Shown: positions 16,152 to 25,216, numbered from the stretch's first letter. The stretch is 64,000 nt of DNA from Bilophila wadsworthia ATCC 49260 (GCF_000701705.1 NZ_JNJP01000006.1:1-64000), one strand, 5' to 3'. Translations and numbers: made by a program. The notes: generated from the letters alone by a model not told the origin.

Positions 16152-16213
16152 TTCGTCATCAGGCTTGCCAAGCCGAATTTTTCAAGTTGTGCGCGAATCC
16201 GTTCCAAGCTCAT
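16148..16213 (-). CDS. 21-residue ORF upstream of and overlapping the 125-residue gene
   Basis: Reads MSLERIRAQLEKFGLASLMT plus K, from an ATG preceded by GGGAGGTG at good spacing, and ends in an ATGA overlap with the next gene. It could be a real leader peptide that couples translation or the 5' remnant of a longer gene. Length alone gives little proof. Confidence 0.35.
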   Translation of the reverse strand: MSLERIRAQLEKFGLASLMTK

Positions 16214-16307
16214 GCGGCACCTCCCACATGATGCAAGTATACTCTTATGTTGATATGAAATCAATTTTTGATTTATTTTATGATTGATATTACTCTCTGT
16301 TTGGTAA

Positions 16308-16970
16308 TTAAAAACTATTTCGCCTGCGTAAAGAATGAGGTAATGGAGCTCTAGACATTTTTCTTACAGTATCATCATAGTCTCCTACTTCTTTGCTTTC
16401 ATATTGTACCGGTAATTGATGAAGTCCTGCTTCAATCATTTCTGTCGTGCGGAAAAGCGAAATGTTAGGATATACGTTAGGCTTAAGAACAATTTCGGTA
16501 TCATGTTTCCATACATCCATCATTTTACTGTATGTACTTCCAGTTGGTATGAGGAATCCTGTTCCATTTTGTATTCCCCAATCGTAATGTACTCCGACAC
16601 GCATACCTTCGAATAAATGTACATAAACACGTGTAATAACATATATTCCTAACTCACCAGCTTTTGGAGATGATTCATACGGAGGCTCTTCTTGAGTCTC
16701 TATTGTAACCCCTTCTGCGTAGTCCTTGGCTAAACGAATATCGCGGGCAACATAAAACCCCAGTCCTCTTTCGAGCCCAACGGCTGAGCCTGCATAGGTA
16801 AGCATAAGCCCATGCATACCTATATTTCTGAGAGATGCTAAGCTGGTTCCATGATAACCAATAAACGAATATGTTTGCTGCGATAGCAGCGCATCCGCAG
16901 CCCCAACTAGAGCAGCAGTTGGATTATCACTGAGTTGGGAAAACAAAGGCATATTGGGGAAGATGGGCAT
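16308..16970 (-). CDS. Putative ADP-ribosyltransferase of the exotoxin A (diphthamide toxin) type
   Basis: 220 residues. Residues 34-42 read YSFIGYHGT, close to the FVGYHGT hallmark of Pseudomonas exotoxin A and cholix. GFYVARDIRLAKDYAEG (72-88) matches their GFY...A..YA motif, and TEIVLKP (158-164) provides the catalytic Glu. The putative triad is H40, Y73, E159, with a second Tyr at 84. Spacings (33, 11, 86) are close to exotoxin A (H440, Y470, Y481, E553: 30, 11, 83). No signal peptide or translocation domain is visible; only the catalytic domain is present. GAGGAAAG precedes the ATG. The gene is clearly more AT-rich than its neighbours, a sign of transfer. The target is unknown; diphthamide on eEF2 is an inference from motif likeness only. 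Confidence 0.6.
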   Translation of the reverse strand: MPIFPNMPLFSQLSDNPTAALVGAADALLSQQTYSFIGYHGTSLASLRNIGMHGLMLTYAGSAVGLERGLGFYVARDIRLAKDYAEGVTIETQEEPPYESSPKAGELGIYVITRVYVHLFEGMRVGVHYDWGIQNGTGFLIPTGSTYSKMMDVWKHDTEIVLKPNVYPNISLFRTTEMIEAGLHQLPVQYESKEVGDYDDTVRKMSRAPLPHSLRRRNSF

Positions 16971-17028
16971 GGCTTTCCTCCACGGGTATGATTATCCCTA
17001 ATTCTGATTGAAGAGGTAGGCAAGAAAA

Positions 17029-17427
17029 TTATTCCCCCAAGCGCGCCCTAGCCAGTTCCAAGAACCTGTCACGCTCCACCGTGGCTTTCTGCCCATCTCC
17101 GGCGGGGATGTAGTCGAGAAGAAAAGCGAAACAGCAAGTGTCGGAAATGTCCGGAGACTTGATGCCGTCCGACTTCATTTTGTCCTTTGGGGTCATCTGG
17201 TACCTACCGCGCTCATCGATGCGATAGGGGAGCCCCCAGTGGATGCGCTCCACGGGGATTCCCATTTCTTCCAGCTCCAGAATGACAGTGCGTCCCGCGC
17301 CGTCGCCGTCAACGCCGATGGTGAGCGCAGGGAGTTCGAGGTATTCATGGCACTCTACAGCTTCGTACATGCGCTCTTCCCGCGGCCCGGATATTCGACC
17401 ATGCGTTCTGGAGTAACTCAGTGACAA
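17029..17427 (-). pseudogene. Terminase large subunit remnant (nuclease domain)
   Basis: 132 residues. ALTIGVDGDGAGRTVILELE and IHWGLPYR are typical of the RNase-H-like nuclease domain of phage terminases, and the end KSDGIKSPDISDTCCFAFL matches the closing helix with its conserved Asp. The part normally between them, and the whole ATPase domain, are missing, so this is an internally deleted leftover. It is transcribed leftward toward the ADP-ribosyltransferase gene, 58 bp away. Confidence 0.55.
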
Positions 17428-17644
17428 ACACGAAATACTATCGCCTTATGCTCGGCAAGGGCAGCCGCCATGCAGAGCAATGTCTTGCAGAACGCTTTGT
17501 TGGTGCGGATTATGGCATAGAACGCGACCTGTCTCGCGAACTTCCCGACAGTTGGGCCAGTTCAACGCGATGTTCATTCCTGTCTATCAAGAAGCGCATC
17601 CCGAAAAGACCAAAGTTGCCGCCGGACTTGTCTCCATGCCATAG
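17421..17644 (+). pseudogene. Restriction endonuclease remnant (Mrr-like N-terminal domain)
   Basis: GTG 17421 begins TNTKYYRLMLGKGSRHAEQC then ADYGIERDLSRELPD, then the frame is lost. The same protein continues one frame over as GQFNAMFIPVYQEAHPEKTK then VAAGLVSMP to a stop at 17642. This pattern matches, from memory, the N-terminal domain of predicted Mrr-type restriction endonucleases (YYRxMLGxxS...GADxxIxxDLxxxLPD...FIPV). The nuclease domain is absent. Confidence 0.5.
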
Positions 17645-17719
17645 GGTGGATGAACGCGAACGGCTACGTGCGCTGGAGTACGTGCATTTGTTTAATATTC
17701 TATAATTGGTAAAAAAACG

Positions 17720-17734
17720 ATACAGAATATGTAT
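17720..17734. promoter_or_regulatory. Candidate upstream activator site
   Basis: Inverted repeat ATACA-GAATA-TGTAT, centred about 95 bp upstream of the -24/-12 promoter. This is the usual distance for an enhancer bound by a sigma-54 activator; the regulator encoded at 21356 is the obvious candidate. Confidence 0.35.
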
Positions 17735-17816
17735 AGTATCTTGGACGAGGAGGGGCATCGGAAACGTACAATCTTTAAAAAACTATGATTACAGCGTGTT
17801 AAAAACACAAATTCCT

Positions 17817-17832
17817 TGGCATTGCTCTTGCT
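17817..17832 (+). promoter_or_regulatory. Sigma-54 (-24/-12) promoter of the amidohydrolase gene
   Basis: TGGCAT (17817-17822), 5 bases, TTGCT (17828-17832). This matches the RpoN consensus TGGCAC-N5-TTGCW at 10 of 11 positions, including the GG and GC doublets at the required spacing. Predicted transcription starts near 17844, leaving a leader of about 110 bases. Confidence 0.75.
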
Positions 17833-17878
17833 TATCTCTGTAGAGGCAAGGCTGGCATTGGCCCGCGCTTTCTCGTGG

Positions 17879-17892
17879 GGCAACATGTTGCC
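17879..17892. promoter_or_regulatory. 14-bp perfect palindrome in the amidohydrolase leader
   Basis: GGCAACATGTTGCC, downstream of the predicted transcription start and 62 bp before the start codon. Could be a repressor operator or part of a leader hairpin. Confidence 0.4.
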
Positions 17893-17953
17893 TAACCGCC
17901 TGAGAAAACGTTGTTGCGGCAGGCCCCAATGACCTAATCCAAGGAGATGACAC

Positions 17954-19567
17954 GTGTTTTGCACAGAAAAATTGAAGCTGTACACCGGTGCGAAAATCGT
18001 CACCCTGTATGATCCCATGCCGATCGTGGAAGCTGTCTGTGTTATTGGAGAGCGCATACATGCCATGGGCAGTTTGGAAGACATGGAGCGTTGCGCGGCT
18101 CTCTGCGGCGAATACGAGAAAATCGATCTCGGCGGGGGCGTGTTGTATCCCGGCTTCATCGATACGCATAGCCATCTGTCCATGTATGCGGATACGTTCA
18201 GCCAAGTCTATTGCGGCTCCCGACTGGGCACTGTTCCGCGCGTTCTCGACGGGTTGCGTGAAGCCGCCGGGAATACGCCTCAAGATCGCTGGATTGTCGG
18301 CTATGCGTATGATGATACGGGCATTGACGAAAAACGTCATCTGACCCGTGAAGACCTGGACGCCGTATCCACGGAACGCCCGATCCTTGTTAAACATCTT
18401 TCCGTCCATTTTTGCTACCTGAATTCGCTGGCTATCGAAAAGCTCGGCTACACAGCGGAAACGCGGGTCGCCGGGGGGACGGTCTGTCTTGGGGCCGACG
18501 GCAGGCCAAACGGGATTCTGGAAGAAAACGCCTCTTATCAGGCGATTGCCAAACTTCCGGCGACGTCATTTGACGAGACCCGGAAGAACATGCTGCGGGC
18601 CGTGCGCGACTACAACGCCCAGGGGTTCACGACCTTTATGGACGGAGGGATCGGGCTTTCCGGTTCCTATAAGACGGACATGGCGGCGTACCTGAGCCTT
18701 GCAAGGGACAAGGCGCTTGACGCCCGGGGCTACCTGCAGTTCATGCCTCCGGTATTGGATGCGCTGGAGCCTTACGGCCTGTGGGGTTTTCCTTCCGAGT
18801 ATCTGAGTTTCGGCGGCGTCAAGTATTTTACGGATGGTTCCATCCAAGGCTACACCGGAGCCTTGCTTGAAGATTACCACTCCCGCCCCGGTTACCGCAG
18901 CGAGTTGGTCTGCACGCCTGAAGAGCTCGGCAACCTTGTCATGCACTATCATGCCGCAGGCATTCAGATAGCCGTCCACACCAACGGTGATGCCGCCATC
19001 GAAGCCACCCTGCAAGCCTATGAGCGGGTGCAGTGTGCCTTGCCCCGCCCTGATTTGCATCACATTTTTGTTCATGCGCAGATGGCCTCGGACGGACAGC
19101 TCCGCCGCATGAAGGCCTGCCATGCGCTCCCCACTTTTTTTGTCCGGCATATCGAAGTGTGGGGCGACGGCCACTACGACACCTATCTTGGCCCCAGCCG
19201 CGCCAACAGGCTCGATCCCGCCGGTTCCGCCGTCAGGATTGGCCTTCCCTTCGCTCTCCACGTGGACACCCCGGTGCTGCCGGTCACGGCGCTTGATTCC
19301 ATCCATGCCGCCGTCAACCGCATTTCCCCGAGCGGCCGCCTCATGGGAGCGGATCAGCGCATCAGCCCCCGGGAAGCGATCAAGGCCTACACCGTTTATG
19401 CCTCCCTGTTCTGCATGGGCGAATACGATCGCGGGCGTATCGAGCCGGGACGGCTGGCCGACTTCGTGCTGCTGTCCGACGACCTTGAAGCCATCGATCC
19501 TTTGGCCATCAATCAGGTGAAGGTTCGCATGACGCTCTGTGGTGGACGTATCGTGTATCAGGCTTAG
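17954..19567 (+). CDS. Amidohydrolase family 3 (YtcJ-like) metal-dependent hydrolase
   Basis: 537 residues. N-terminal small beta domain, then GGGVLYPGFIDTHSHL with the metal ligands H72 and H74. HTNGDAA and a late HVDTPV supply further ligand positions of the TIM barrel, and the C-terminal GRIEPGRLADFVLL closes the beta domain. Family members cleave amide, ester or urethane bonds of varied substrates; the substrate here is unknown. It starts at GTG 17954 with AAGGAG 8-9 bases upstream. It is followed by an MFS transporter and a sigma-54 activator, so it is probably the catabolic enzyme for a compound taken up by that transporter. Confidence 0.85.
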   Translation: MFCTEKLKLYTGAKIVTLYDPMPIVEAVCVIGERIHAMGSLEDMERCAALCGEYEKIDLGGGVLYPGFIDTHSHLSMYADTFSQVYCGSRLGTVPRVLDGLREAAGNTPQDRWIVGYAYDDTGIDEKRHLTREDLDAVSTERPILVKHLSVHFCYLNSLAIEKLGYTAETRVAGGTVCLGADGRPNGILEENASYQAIAKLPATSFDETRKNMLRAVRDYNAQGFTTFMDGGIGLSGSYKTDMAAYLSLARDKALDARGYLQFMPPVLDALEPYGLWGFPSEYLSFGGVKYFTDGSIQGYTGALLEDYHSRPGYRSELVCTPEELGNLVMHYHAAGIQIAVHTNGDAAIEATLQAYERVQCALPRPDLHHIFVHAQMASDGQLRRMKACHALPTFFVRHIEVWGDGHYDTYLGPSRANRLDPAGSAVRIGLPFALHVDTPVLPVTALDSIHAAVNRISPSGRLMGADQRISPREAIKAYTVYASLFCMGEYDRGRIEPGRLADFVLLSDDLEAIDPLAINQVKVRMTLCGGRIVYQA

Positions 19568-19652
19568 CCCTTCCGCAGACATCCGCAAAGCATCCGGAAA
19601 GAACTTCCGCTCATCCTTCAAACGGGTTATGTACCCGCGCCGGAGAATGCCC

Positions 19653-21008
19653 ATGCCTTCAATTGTTCTTGACCGTGAAGAAGAAATGAAAAGCCAAACC
19701 GAATCCGTCGTCGCATCCGTCCGGCAGGACGGCGCCTCTGCGGAAAAGGGGCTGGCCGCTTCCGACGAACCGACGTCTCCCGTCGGGAAAAAATGGTTTC
19801 TTTTCGGCTTTGGCGTGCTTTACATGCTTTTCCTGTTGGATTTCGCCGCGAGACTGGGGATCACCGCCGTTTTCCCCGCCATGCAGAAGGATCTCGGGCT
19901 TTCCGACTCGCAGGTCGGCGTCGCCGGTTCCGCCGTATTGCTAGGCATGACCGTGTTTGTGCTCCCCTTCTCCTTTTTGGCGGACAAGGGCTCGAAAAAG
20001 CACGCCGTGGATCTCATGTCCGCCGTTTGGGGCGTGGGCTGCACACTGTGCGGCCTCGTCTCACACCTCTTCCTGATAGTGCTCGGGCGCTTCATGGTCG
20101 GCATAGGCAACGCCAGCTACGCGCCCGTTTCCGTATCCATGCTGACCAGTTGGACCCGCCGCTCTAGATGGGGTTCGGTCATCGGGGCCTATAACTCCGC
20201 CATGTCCGTGGGGCTGGCTCTCGGCACCACGATCGCCGGGGTTCTGGCGCAGCATTACGGCTGGCGTTCCGCGTTCCTTGCTGTCGGGGGCCTGACGCTG
20301 CTGTTCACCGCGCTGTCCCTGTTCCTGCCCAACGTCAAGAATCACGTTTCGGCGGCGAGCGCCGACGGCAAACGGGAGCATGTGAAGGTCCGGGAGGCCT
20401 TTGCTTTCACGCTCCAGAACAAAACGCTGATATTGCTCGGCATCGGCGTCGGCATCGCCAACATGGGTTATACCAGCATGATTTCCTGGATTCCCATGTT
20501 CATGGTCCGCATCATGGGCTGGACGTCCACGGAAGTGGGCGCCTACATGGGGCCGGCCTACCTGATTACCGGCCTTTTGATCACGCCCTTCTCCGGCTGG
20601 CTTTCAGACCGCCTCGGCCTGTGGAGCCGCCGCACGCGGGCGTGGCTCGGCGTGCCCTGTTTCCTCATTCTGGCTGCGGTGTTTGCGGCGGGCTTCTACT
20701 ATCAGATTGCCGCCTGCTGCGCGATCGGAATGTTTCTGTTCATCATCCCCGTGACCGGCGTGCACATCACCACGCAGGAACTGGTTCCCACCCGCTACAA
20801 GGCCACCGCGTACGGGACGTACGTGACCCTGCTTCAAGGGTTGGGCTTTTTCGGGCCCATGCTCGCCGGGGCGCTTTCCGATGCGTTCGGGCTTCAGCTG
20901 GCGCTTGTCTACATGCAGCTGGTGTTCGTCATCGGCGGCTTGATCATGCTGGTTGCGGGATTCACCTACGTTAAGGATTACAACAGGGCCCGCGCCATGG
21001 AAGCCTAA
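19653..21008 (+). CDS. MFS transporter (12 TM, anion/organic-acid-type)
   Basis: About 451 residues with the MFS signature between TM2 and TM3 (FLADKGSKK) and the repeat in the second half (GWLSDRLGLWSRR). The N-terminal 40 residues are hydrophilic. ATG 19653 is chosen because GGAG lies 7 bases upstream; an in-frame ATG at 19686 is the alternative. The pattern GYTSMISWIPMFMVRIMGW resembles the anion:cation symporter and phthalate/hexuronate-type branches. It starts 86 bp after the amidohydrolase, likely in the same sigma-54-dependent transcript, and would import that enzyme's substrate. Confidence 0.85.
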   Translation: MPSIVLDREEEMKSQTESVVASVRQDGASAEKGLAASDEPTSPVGKKWFLFGFGVLYMLFLLDFAARLGITAVFPAMQKDLGLSDSQVGVAGSAVLLGMTVFVLPFSFLADKGSKKHAVDLMSAVWGVGCTLCGLVSHLFLIVLGRFMVGIGNASYAPVSVSMLTSWTRRSRWGSVIGAYNSAMSVGLALGTTIAGVLAQHYGWRSAFLAVGGLTLLFTALSLFLPNVKNHVSAASADGKREHVKVREAFAFTLQNKTLILLGIGVGIANMGYTSMISWIPMFMVRIMGWTSTEVGAYMGPAYLITGLLITPFSGWLSDRLGLWSRRTRAWLGVPCFLILAAVFAAGFYYQIAACCAIGMFLFIIPVTGVHITTQELVPTRYKATAYGTYVTLLQGLGFFGPMLAGALSDAFGLQLALVYMQLVFVIGGLIMLVAGFTYVKDYNRARAMEA

Positions 21009-21355
21009 CCGTATCCTCGGCATCTTGCTCCATACCCCCTTATGTTCCCTTTGCCGTCCCCCCACTTTGGCGCAAGGGGAACATATACAATGGCAAGAGG
21101 TGCTCCGGAGAAGCGCGGCGCGTCCGATACGTATCGGCAAAGGTATAATCGAATAGTGGTGGAGAAGCACAACTCCGTGTGGTGCAATGCAAAAATGACA
21201 GCTTTTCCCTCCTGGCGTGCCGTACTCCTCTGGAATGTCTTTATCGCATCTCGTTTCCGTTTCGTTCATCCGGAGTCCGGAACGCTTGTTGCCAAGGCAC
21301 ACTGAATGACATATCGTTTTTGCCTTGAGTAAAACAGGCCCCATCCTTATCTGTT
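21009..21355. other. Intergenic region before the sigma-54 activator
   Basis: 347 bp. Contains the hairpin at 21042-21086. No coding region or clear promoter is visible; the regulator may be read from its own promoter here or by readthrough. Confidence 0.5.
21042..21086. terminator. Hairpin after the MFS gene, possible terminator
   Basis: Arms 21042-21055 (TATGTTCCCTTTGC) and 21073-21086 pair over 14 positions with one mismatch (G-U capable). No U-run follows on the plus strand, so it may act as a partial terminator or mRNA stabiliser between transporter and regulator. Confidence 0.5.
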
Positions 21356-24300
21356 ATGAAGGGGAAATCCGTGTTGACCTCACAGCAGATAGCCCATGTT
21401 TTGGCGTTGCATCTTGCCGGGCGTTCTCTCTTCATTGAAGAGCTTGCACTGCTCACGGGGAATGTGCTGCCCGCATCCGATGAGCGGTGGCGCGAGCTGG
21501 AGCGTCTTGGCTTGGCGGAACGCGTTTCTTCGCCGCACGGAACCGCGTGGAAGGCGGGCGATGAAACCGCTGCATTCATACGTTCTCAGCTTCCTTTGCT
21601 GAAGGAGTTTTTTCGGCCCGACGAAAAGGCGTACGCCCTTACCTGTCTCCATGAACAAGCCAGCCTCAGCGACTGTGAAACCGTCCTGAGCCGGATCAGC
21701 CAATGCGCCGAACGGGACAGGAACATTCTGCCCTTGCTCGAACTGGCTGTCCTTTTCCTCCTGCGCTGGGGACGGCGCAACGGCAGCACGGCGGGTCTGG
21801 ACGGCAAGTTCCTGAATCTTGTCTTTGCGGTACAGGGGCTCAGCTTCAATTCCACGGAACTGCTCAAAAAAATACTGCGCCTTTCAGCTCTCGCCTACGG
21901 CCTTGCCCGAAAAAACGGTAACAAGCGGTTTTTAGCGCTTCTGATGCTGTCGCGTATGTATCTGCATGTCTTCATCGGAAGCAACACCACGCGCCTTACC
22001 CAGAATCTCCAGCAGGCCCTGTGCCGGGTCAGAAGCTATTTTGATGGCGACACGCAGGAAGCGCTTCCTCTGTTTGAGGGGTTGCTTGCCTATCTGTGCG
22101 GGGATCTCAAGAAAAACATCGATTGGTTCAACCGTTGCTCCGAAGAAACACCTTGGTATTACAAGAGGTTCTACGATACACTGGCGGTCTGTACGCTCTT
22201 TTCCGCAGGGTATCTGCAGCAATTCCACTTTGCGCTTGGCTGCATCGAGTTTCTTCGGCGCACGGCGACGTTGACCGACGATATCCTTTCGGCGACCCTG
22301 TATGAAGTCAACACGTGTTTCCTGCTGCTACGCAAGCGGGATAGCGGCAAGGCGCTGGAGTTCATCAATCGGCTTCGCGTTTCCCCGCTATATACGCAGC
22401 ATACCGTAGTCAACTCGCTGACGACGCGGGCACATGCGTTGTACCACTTTTTGGCGGGCGACATCGAGCGCGCCTATGCCGTCCTGAATGATGAAACCCG
22501 CAGGGCGATCACCCGTGACATCAGGCCCGCGACCTTCAAGGATCCGTTAGTCCTCGACATGCTCTATGTGTTTGCGCACAACGGCTATGTACCCATCCCC
22601 TACTATGAGCTGGAGCCTACGTTGGGCCACCTGCTCCTAGGGGCTAATGTGCATCTCAAGGGCTCCGCCATGCGCGTTCAGGCACTGTTGCTGCGCGATA
22701 GGGGAGAGGGGCCACAGAAGCAGCTTGAGCTGTTGCGCCAAAGTTTCGAGCTTATCCTCACGACGCGGGATATGCATGAACTGACCCTCACCGCGCACGA
22801 GCTGGCCAACACCTGCGAACTGTGCGGCAGCATGGAGGAGGCCCGATCGCTCCGCAACATCGTCTGCAAAGCCACCGGGAAGCCTCTTGATGCCTCAACG
22901 TCCTACCATCAAGCCTCACTCGCCTGCCTGAACGTGCCTCCGGCTGCGTTTAGCCTGTTTACATGCTCCCTTCCCGATGCCGAATCCGAAGAGAAATACA
23001 TCATCGAACGGTGCCATAAGGCGCTGAACACCGCGCCGCAGCGTGAAATCTTTGAGGAAAGGCTTCATCTGCTTCTCAGGGCCTCTATTGACGGCTTCCG
23101 GGTGGAACGGGCCGCGTTTTTCCGCACGGTCGATGAGGATAATCCGTTGCAGTTTGTCCAGGCCGTCAACCTGTCTGCTCTTGAATTGAAAAGCGAGCAC
23201 ATGCGGCCTTGTATGCAATGGCTTGTGCAGGTCGCGCAGCAACGTTCCGCCACGACGCCGGTGCACTTCCATAAGCAGTACGGCTTTTGTCTCAGCATCG
23301 ACATCGGAACGGAACCTCCGTGGCTTCTCTATTTGAGCAGCACCTATTCCGTTTTGCCGGCTGACGAATTTTCCCTGTTTGAACTGCGGTGCGCAGCCCG
23401 CCTTTTCACTGCGGAACTGCGTTCGGCCCTCTTCGTGCGGCGATTGAAGGAACGTGAAAACGAATTGCAGCAGAATAAACTGCGCAGCATCTTTTTGCAG
23501 GAGGACAGGGGCGAGTGTTTGGTGTTGGGGGCCGGGCTGAACACCCTCCTCAATGAAGCTAAGTATGCCGCCGTAACGGATGTCCCCATCCTGCTCTGGG
23601 GAGAAACCGGAGTCGGCAAGGAGATCATGGCCCGGCATATCCACCGCCTCAGTGGGCGTCAGGGGCCGTTCATAGCCGTCCACCCCGCGAGCATGGTTGA
23701 ATCGCTCTTTGAAAGCGAATTTTTCGGACACGAGCGGGGCGCGTTTACCGGAGCGTCTAATCAAAAAATCGGCTTGTTCGAGATGGCGGATCAGGGGACG
23801 CTGTTTATCGACGAAATAGGGGAAATGTCGCCGCTCATCCAGACAAAGCTTCTGCGGGTGCTTCAGGAGCAGCGGTTCATGCGTGTCGGCGGAACGGCGG
23901 AAATCAAGTCCCGGTTCCGGCTTATCGCCGCGACCAACCGGGATTTATGGAAAGAAGTCCGTGAGAAGCGTTTCCGTCAGGATCTCCTGTACCGCATATC
24001 CGTCGTCCCGTTGCTGTTGCCGCCCCTGCGCGAACGAAAGCAGGATATTTTGCCGCTTGTCGACGCTTTCATTCGCCATTCCAGCCAGCGTTACGGTAAA
24101 ACGATTTTTCCTCTGTCGCCGGAGCAGAAACAGGCGCTAGTGGACTATTCCTGGCCGGGAAACGTGCGCGAATTGAAAAACATCATCGAGCGGGCGGTAA
24201 TTCTGTGCGAGCAGGGCGCGTCGTTGCATTTTCATTTCGACCAGGCGAACATGGAGCCATTTTTCTCCAGTCAGGCGGGGGACGGCGGCATCCTTGCGGA

Positions 24301-24466
24301 CACGCCGACACTGGAACAGTTGGAAGAACGGTACCTGCGTAAGATCATGGCGATGACGCAAGGGCGCGTACGCGGCGAACACGGAGCAGCGGCCTTGCTG
24401 CATATGAAAATCCCGACGCTCTATGCCAAGCTGCGTAAATTCTCCATTCCATGCGGGAAACGCTGA
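21356..24466 (+). CDS. Large sigma-54-dependent transcriptional activator
   Basis: 1036 residues. A long helical N-terminal region (about 1-540, TPR-like in character) and a probable GAF-like sensor (about 560-690) precede the AAA+ domain. The latter has Walker A GETGVGKE (749-756), the sigma-54 contact loop GAFTGA (795-800), LFIDEIGEM and the arginine-finger region. The C-terminal HTH is at about 985-1030. The usual N-terminal receiver is replaced by the large sensor region, as in ligand- or partner-controlled activators. ATG 21356 has a poor ribosome site; GTG 21371 has AAGGGG 6 bases upstream and may be the true start. It most likely drives the -24/-12 promoter of the amidohydrolase-transporter pair. 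Confidence 0.9.
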   Translation: MKGKSVLTSQQIAHVLALHLAGRSLFIEELALLTGNVLPASDERWRELERLGLAERVSSPHGTAWKAGDETAAFIRSQLPLLKEFFRPDEKAYALTCLHEQASLSDCETVLSRISQCAERDRNILPLLELAVLFLLRWGRRNGSTAGLDGKFLNLVFAVQGLSFNSTELLKKILRLSALAYGLARKNGNKRFLALLMLSRMYLHVFIGSNTTRLTQNLQQALCRVRSYFDGDTQEALPLFEGLLAYLCGDLKKNIDWFNRCSEETPWYYKRFYDTLAVCTLFSAGYLQQFHFALGCIEFLRRTATLTDDILSATLYEVNTCFLLLRKRDSGKALEFINRLRVSPLYTQHTVVNSLTTRAHALYHFLAGDIERAYAVLNDETRRAITRDIRPATFKDPLVLDMLYVFAHNGYVPIPYYELEPTLGHLLLGANVHLKGSAMRVQALLLRDRGEGPQKQLELLRQSFELILTTRDMHELTLTAHELANTCELCGSMEEARSLRNIVCKATGKPLDASTSYHQASLACLNVPPAAFSLFTCSLPDAESEEKYIIERCHKALNTAPQREIFEERLHLLLRASIDGFRVERAAFFRTVDEDNPLQFVQAVNLSALELKSEHMRPCMQWLVQVAQQRSATTPVHFHKQYGFCLSIDIGTEPPWLLYLSSTYSVLPADEFSLFELRCAARLFTAELRSALFVRRLKERENELQQNKLRSIFLQEDRGECLVLGAGLNTLLNEAKYAAVTDVPILLWGETGVGKEIMARHIHRLSGRQGPFIAVHPASMVESLFESEFFGHERGAFTGASNQKIGLFEMADQGTLFIDEIGEMSPLIQTKLLRVLQEQRFMRVGGTAEIKSRFRLIAATNRDLWKEVREKRFRQDLLYRISVVPLLLPPLRERKQDILPLVDAFIRHSSQRYGKTIFPLSPEQKQALVDYSWPGNVRELKNIIERAVILCEQGASLHFHFDQANMEPFFSSQAGDGGILADTPTLEQLEERYLRKIMAMTQGRVRGEHGAAALLHMKIPTLYAKLRKFSIPCGKR

Positions 24467-24640
24467 GGCTGAATATGTTTCCGTTTTTAGAGAAGCCCGG
24501 AGTGTTTTTCGGATGCTCTTGAGTCATTGGCAGGCATGGCCCGTTTGGCAGGCCTCGCCCTTGAGCCTCTTGAGGGCACATGCCGAGCGGGCGGGATTAT
24601 GGTGAAGCGTCCGTGAGACCTTTTTCCGTCTGTCATAGGA

Positions 24641-24678
24641 AAAGCCCACAACCGTGAGGAAGGGGGCTTTATCTTTTT
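24641..24678 (+). terminator. Rho-independent terminator of the sigma-54 activator gene
   Basis: AAAGCCC (24641-24647) pairs with GGGCTTT (24664-24670), followed by ATCTTTTT. Confidence 0.7.
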
Positions 24679-25123
24679 CATGCCGGGGTTTTTAGAATTT
24701 TCACTCCACGGCAATGTTTCCCGTATAGCGATAACGTATGGGTACTTTTCGCGGCCTGTCATCGTGGTATCATATATCATGTACCATCCGAAAGTCATTT
24801 TCGTGATAGGAGTTGGTGTCACTGCCATAGCATTGCCCCATTGCTGTTTCGGGTTGTGGTATTTGTTCCTTTGTATTCGGTATGATATAAGTGCACAATG
24901 GCAAACTCCCGGTGGAGCCAATCCCCGTCGGGGCGCGCACATCCATACGTTTCAGGTCCCGCATGGTTCGGGGCGACGGGTGTTCGCCGCCCCCTTTCAT
25001 GTGGGGCCCGTCAATTCATAGGGGCAAGCCTGTAGCCGAACTTCGCCTGTCATCGAGAGGGGCCTTTCCCGGAGCCGGGTCTAGTAGGGCTTCTTGCCAA
25101 TGGTCCAAGGGGAGAGCATGAAA

Positions 25124-25149
25124 AAAGGCGGCTCCAAAGAACCGCCTTT
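25124..25149 (-). terminator. Terminator of the CII-like phage regulator gene
   Basis: AAAGGCGG and CCGCCTTT (8-bp arms, 10-base loop), followed on the minus strand by six T. Confidence 0.75.
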
Positions 25150-25216
25150 GCAAAAAAATAGCCACCCGTTATCGGTAGCTTGCCACTATATTTTTATGTT
25201 AATATATATGGTTATC

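Larger units (their letters stand above)
17645..17953. other. Right edge of the prophage region and leader of the amidohydrolase gene
   Basis: 309 bp without a gene. Left part is a short fragment (VDERERLRALEYVHLFNIL in one frame) of unknown origin. Right part holds a candidate enhancer site, the sigma-54 promoter, and a 14-bp palindrome in the leader. Confidence 0.5.
24467..25216. other. 750-bp non-coding stretch
   Basis: Contains a terminator for the activator gene (24641), an inverted repeat TGGTA-N12-TACCA at 24765-24786, and a terminator for the phage regulator (25124). Long frames on both strands here have no protein-like composition and are not called. Confidence 0.5.

Noticed and set aside
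15699..16253. 184-codon plus-strand ORF
   Set aside because: Begins inside the 50-bp palindrome and is antisense to a better-supported minus-strand gene.
24487..24942. 151-codon minus-strand ORF after the sigma-54 activator
   Set aside because: Runs through the terminator hairpin and has no ribosome site or recognisable sequence.
24990..25110. tRNA gene or attachment site near the CII-like gene
   Set aside because: No T-loop consensus or cloverleaf pairing could be found by eye.
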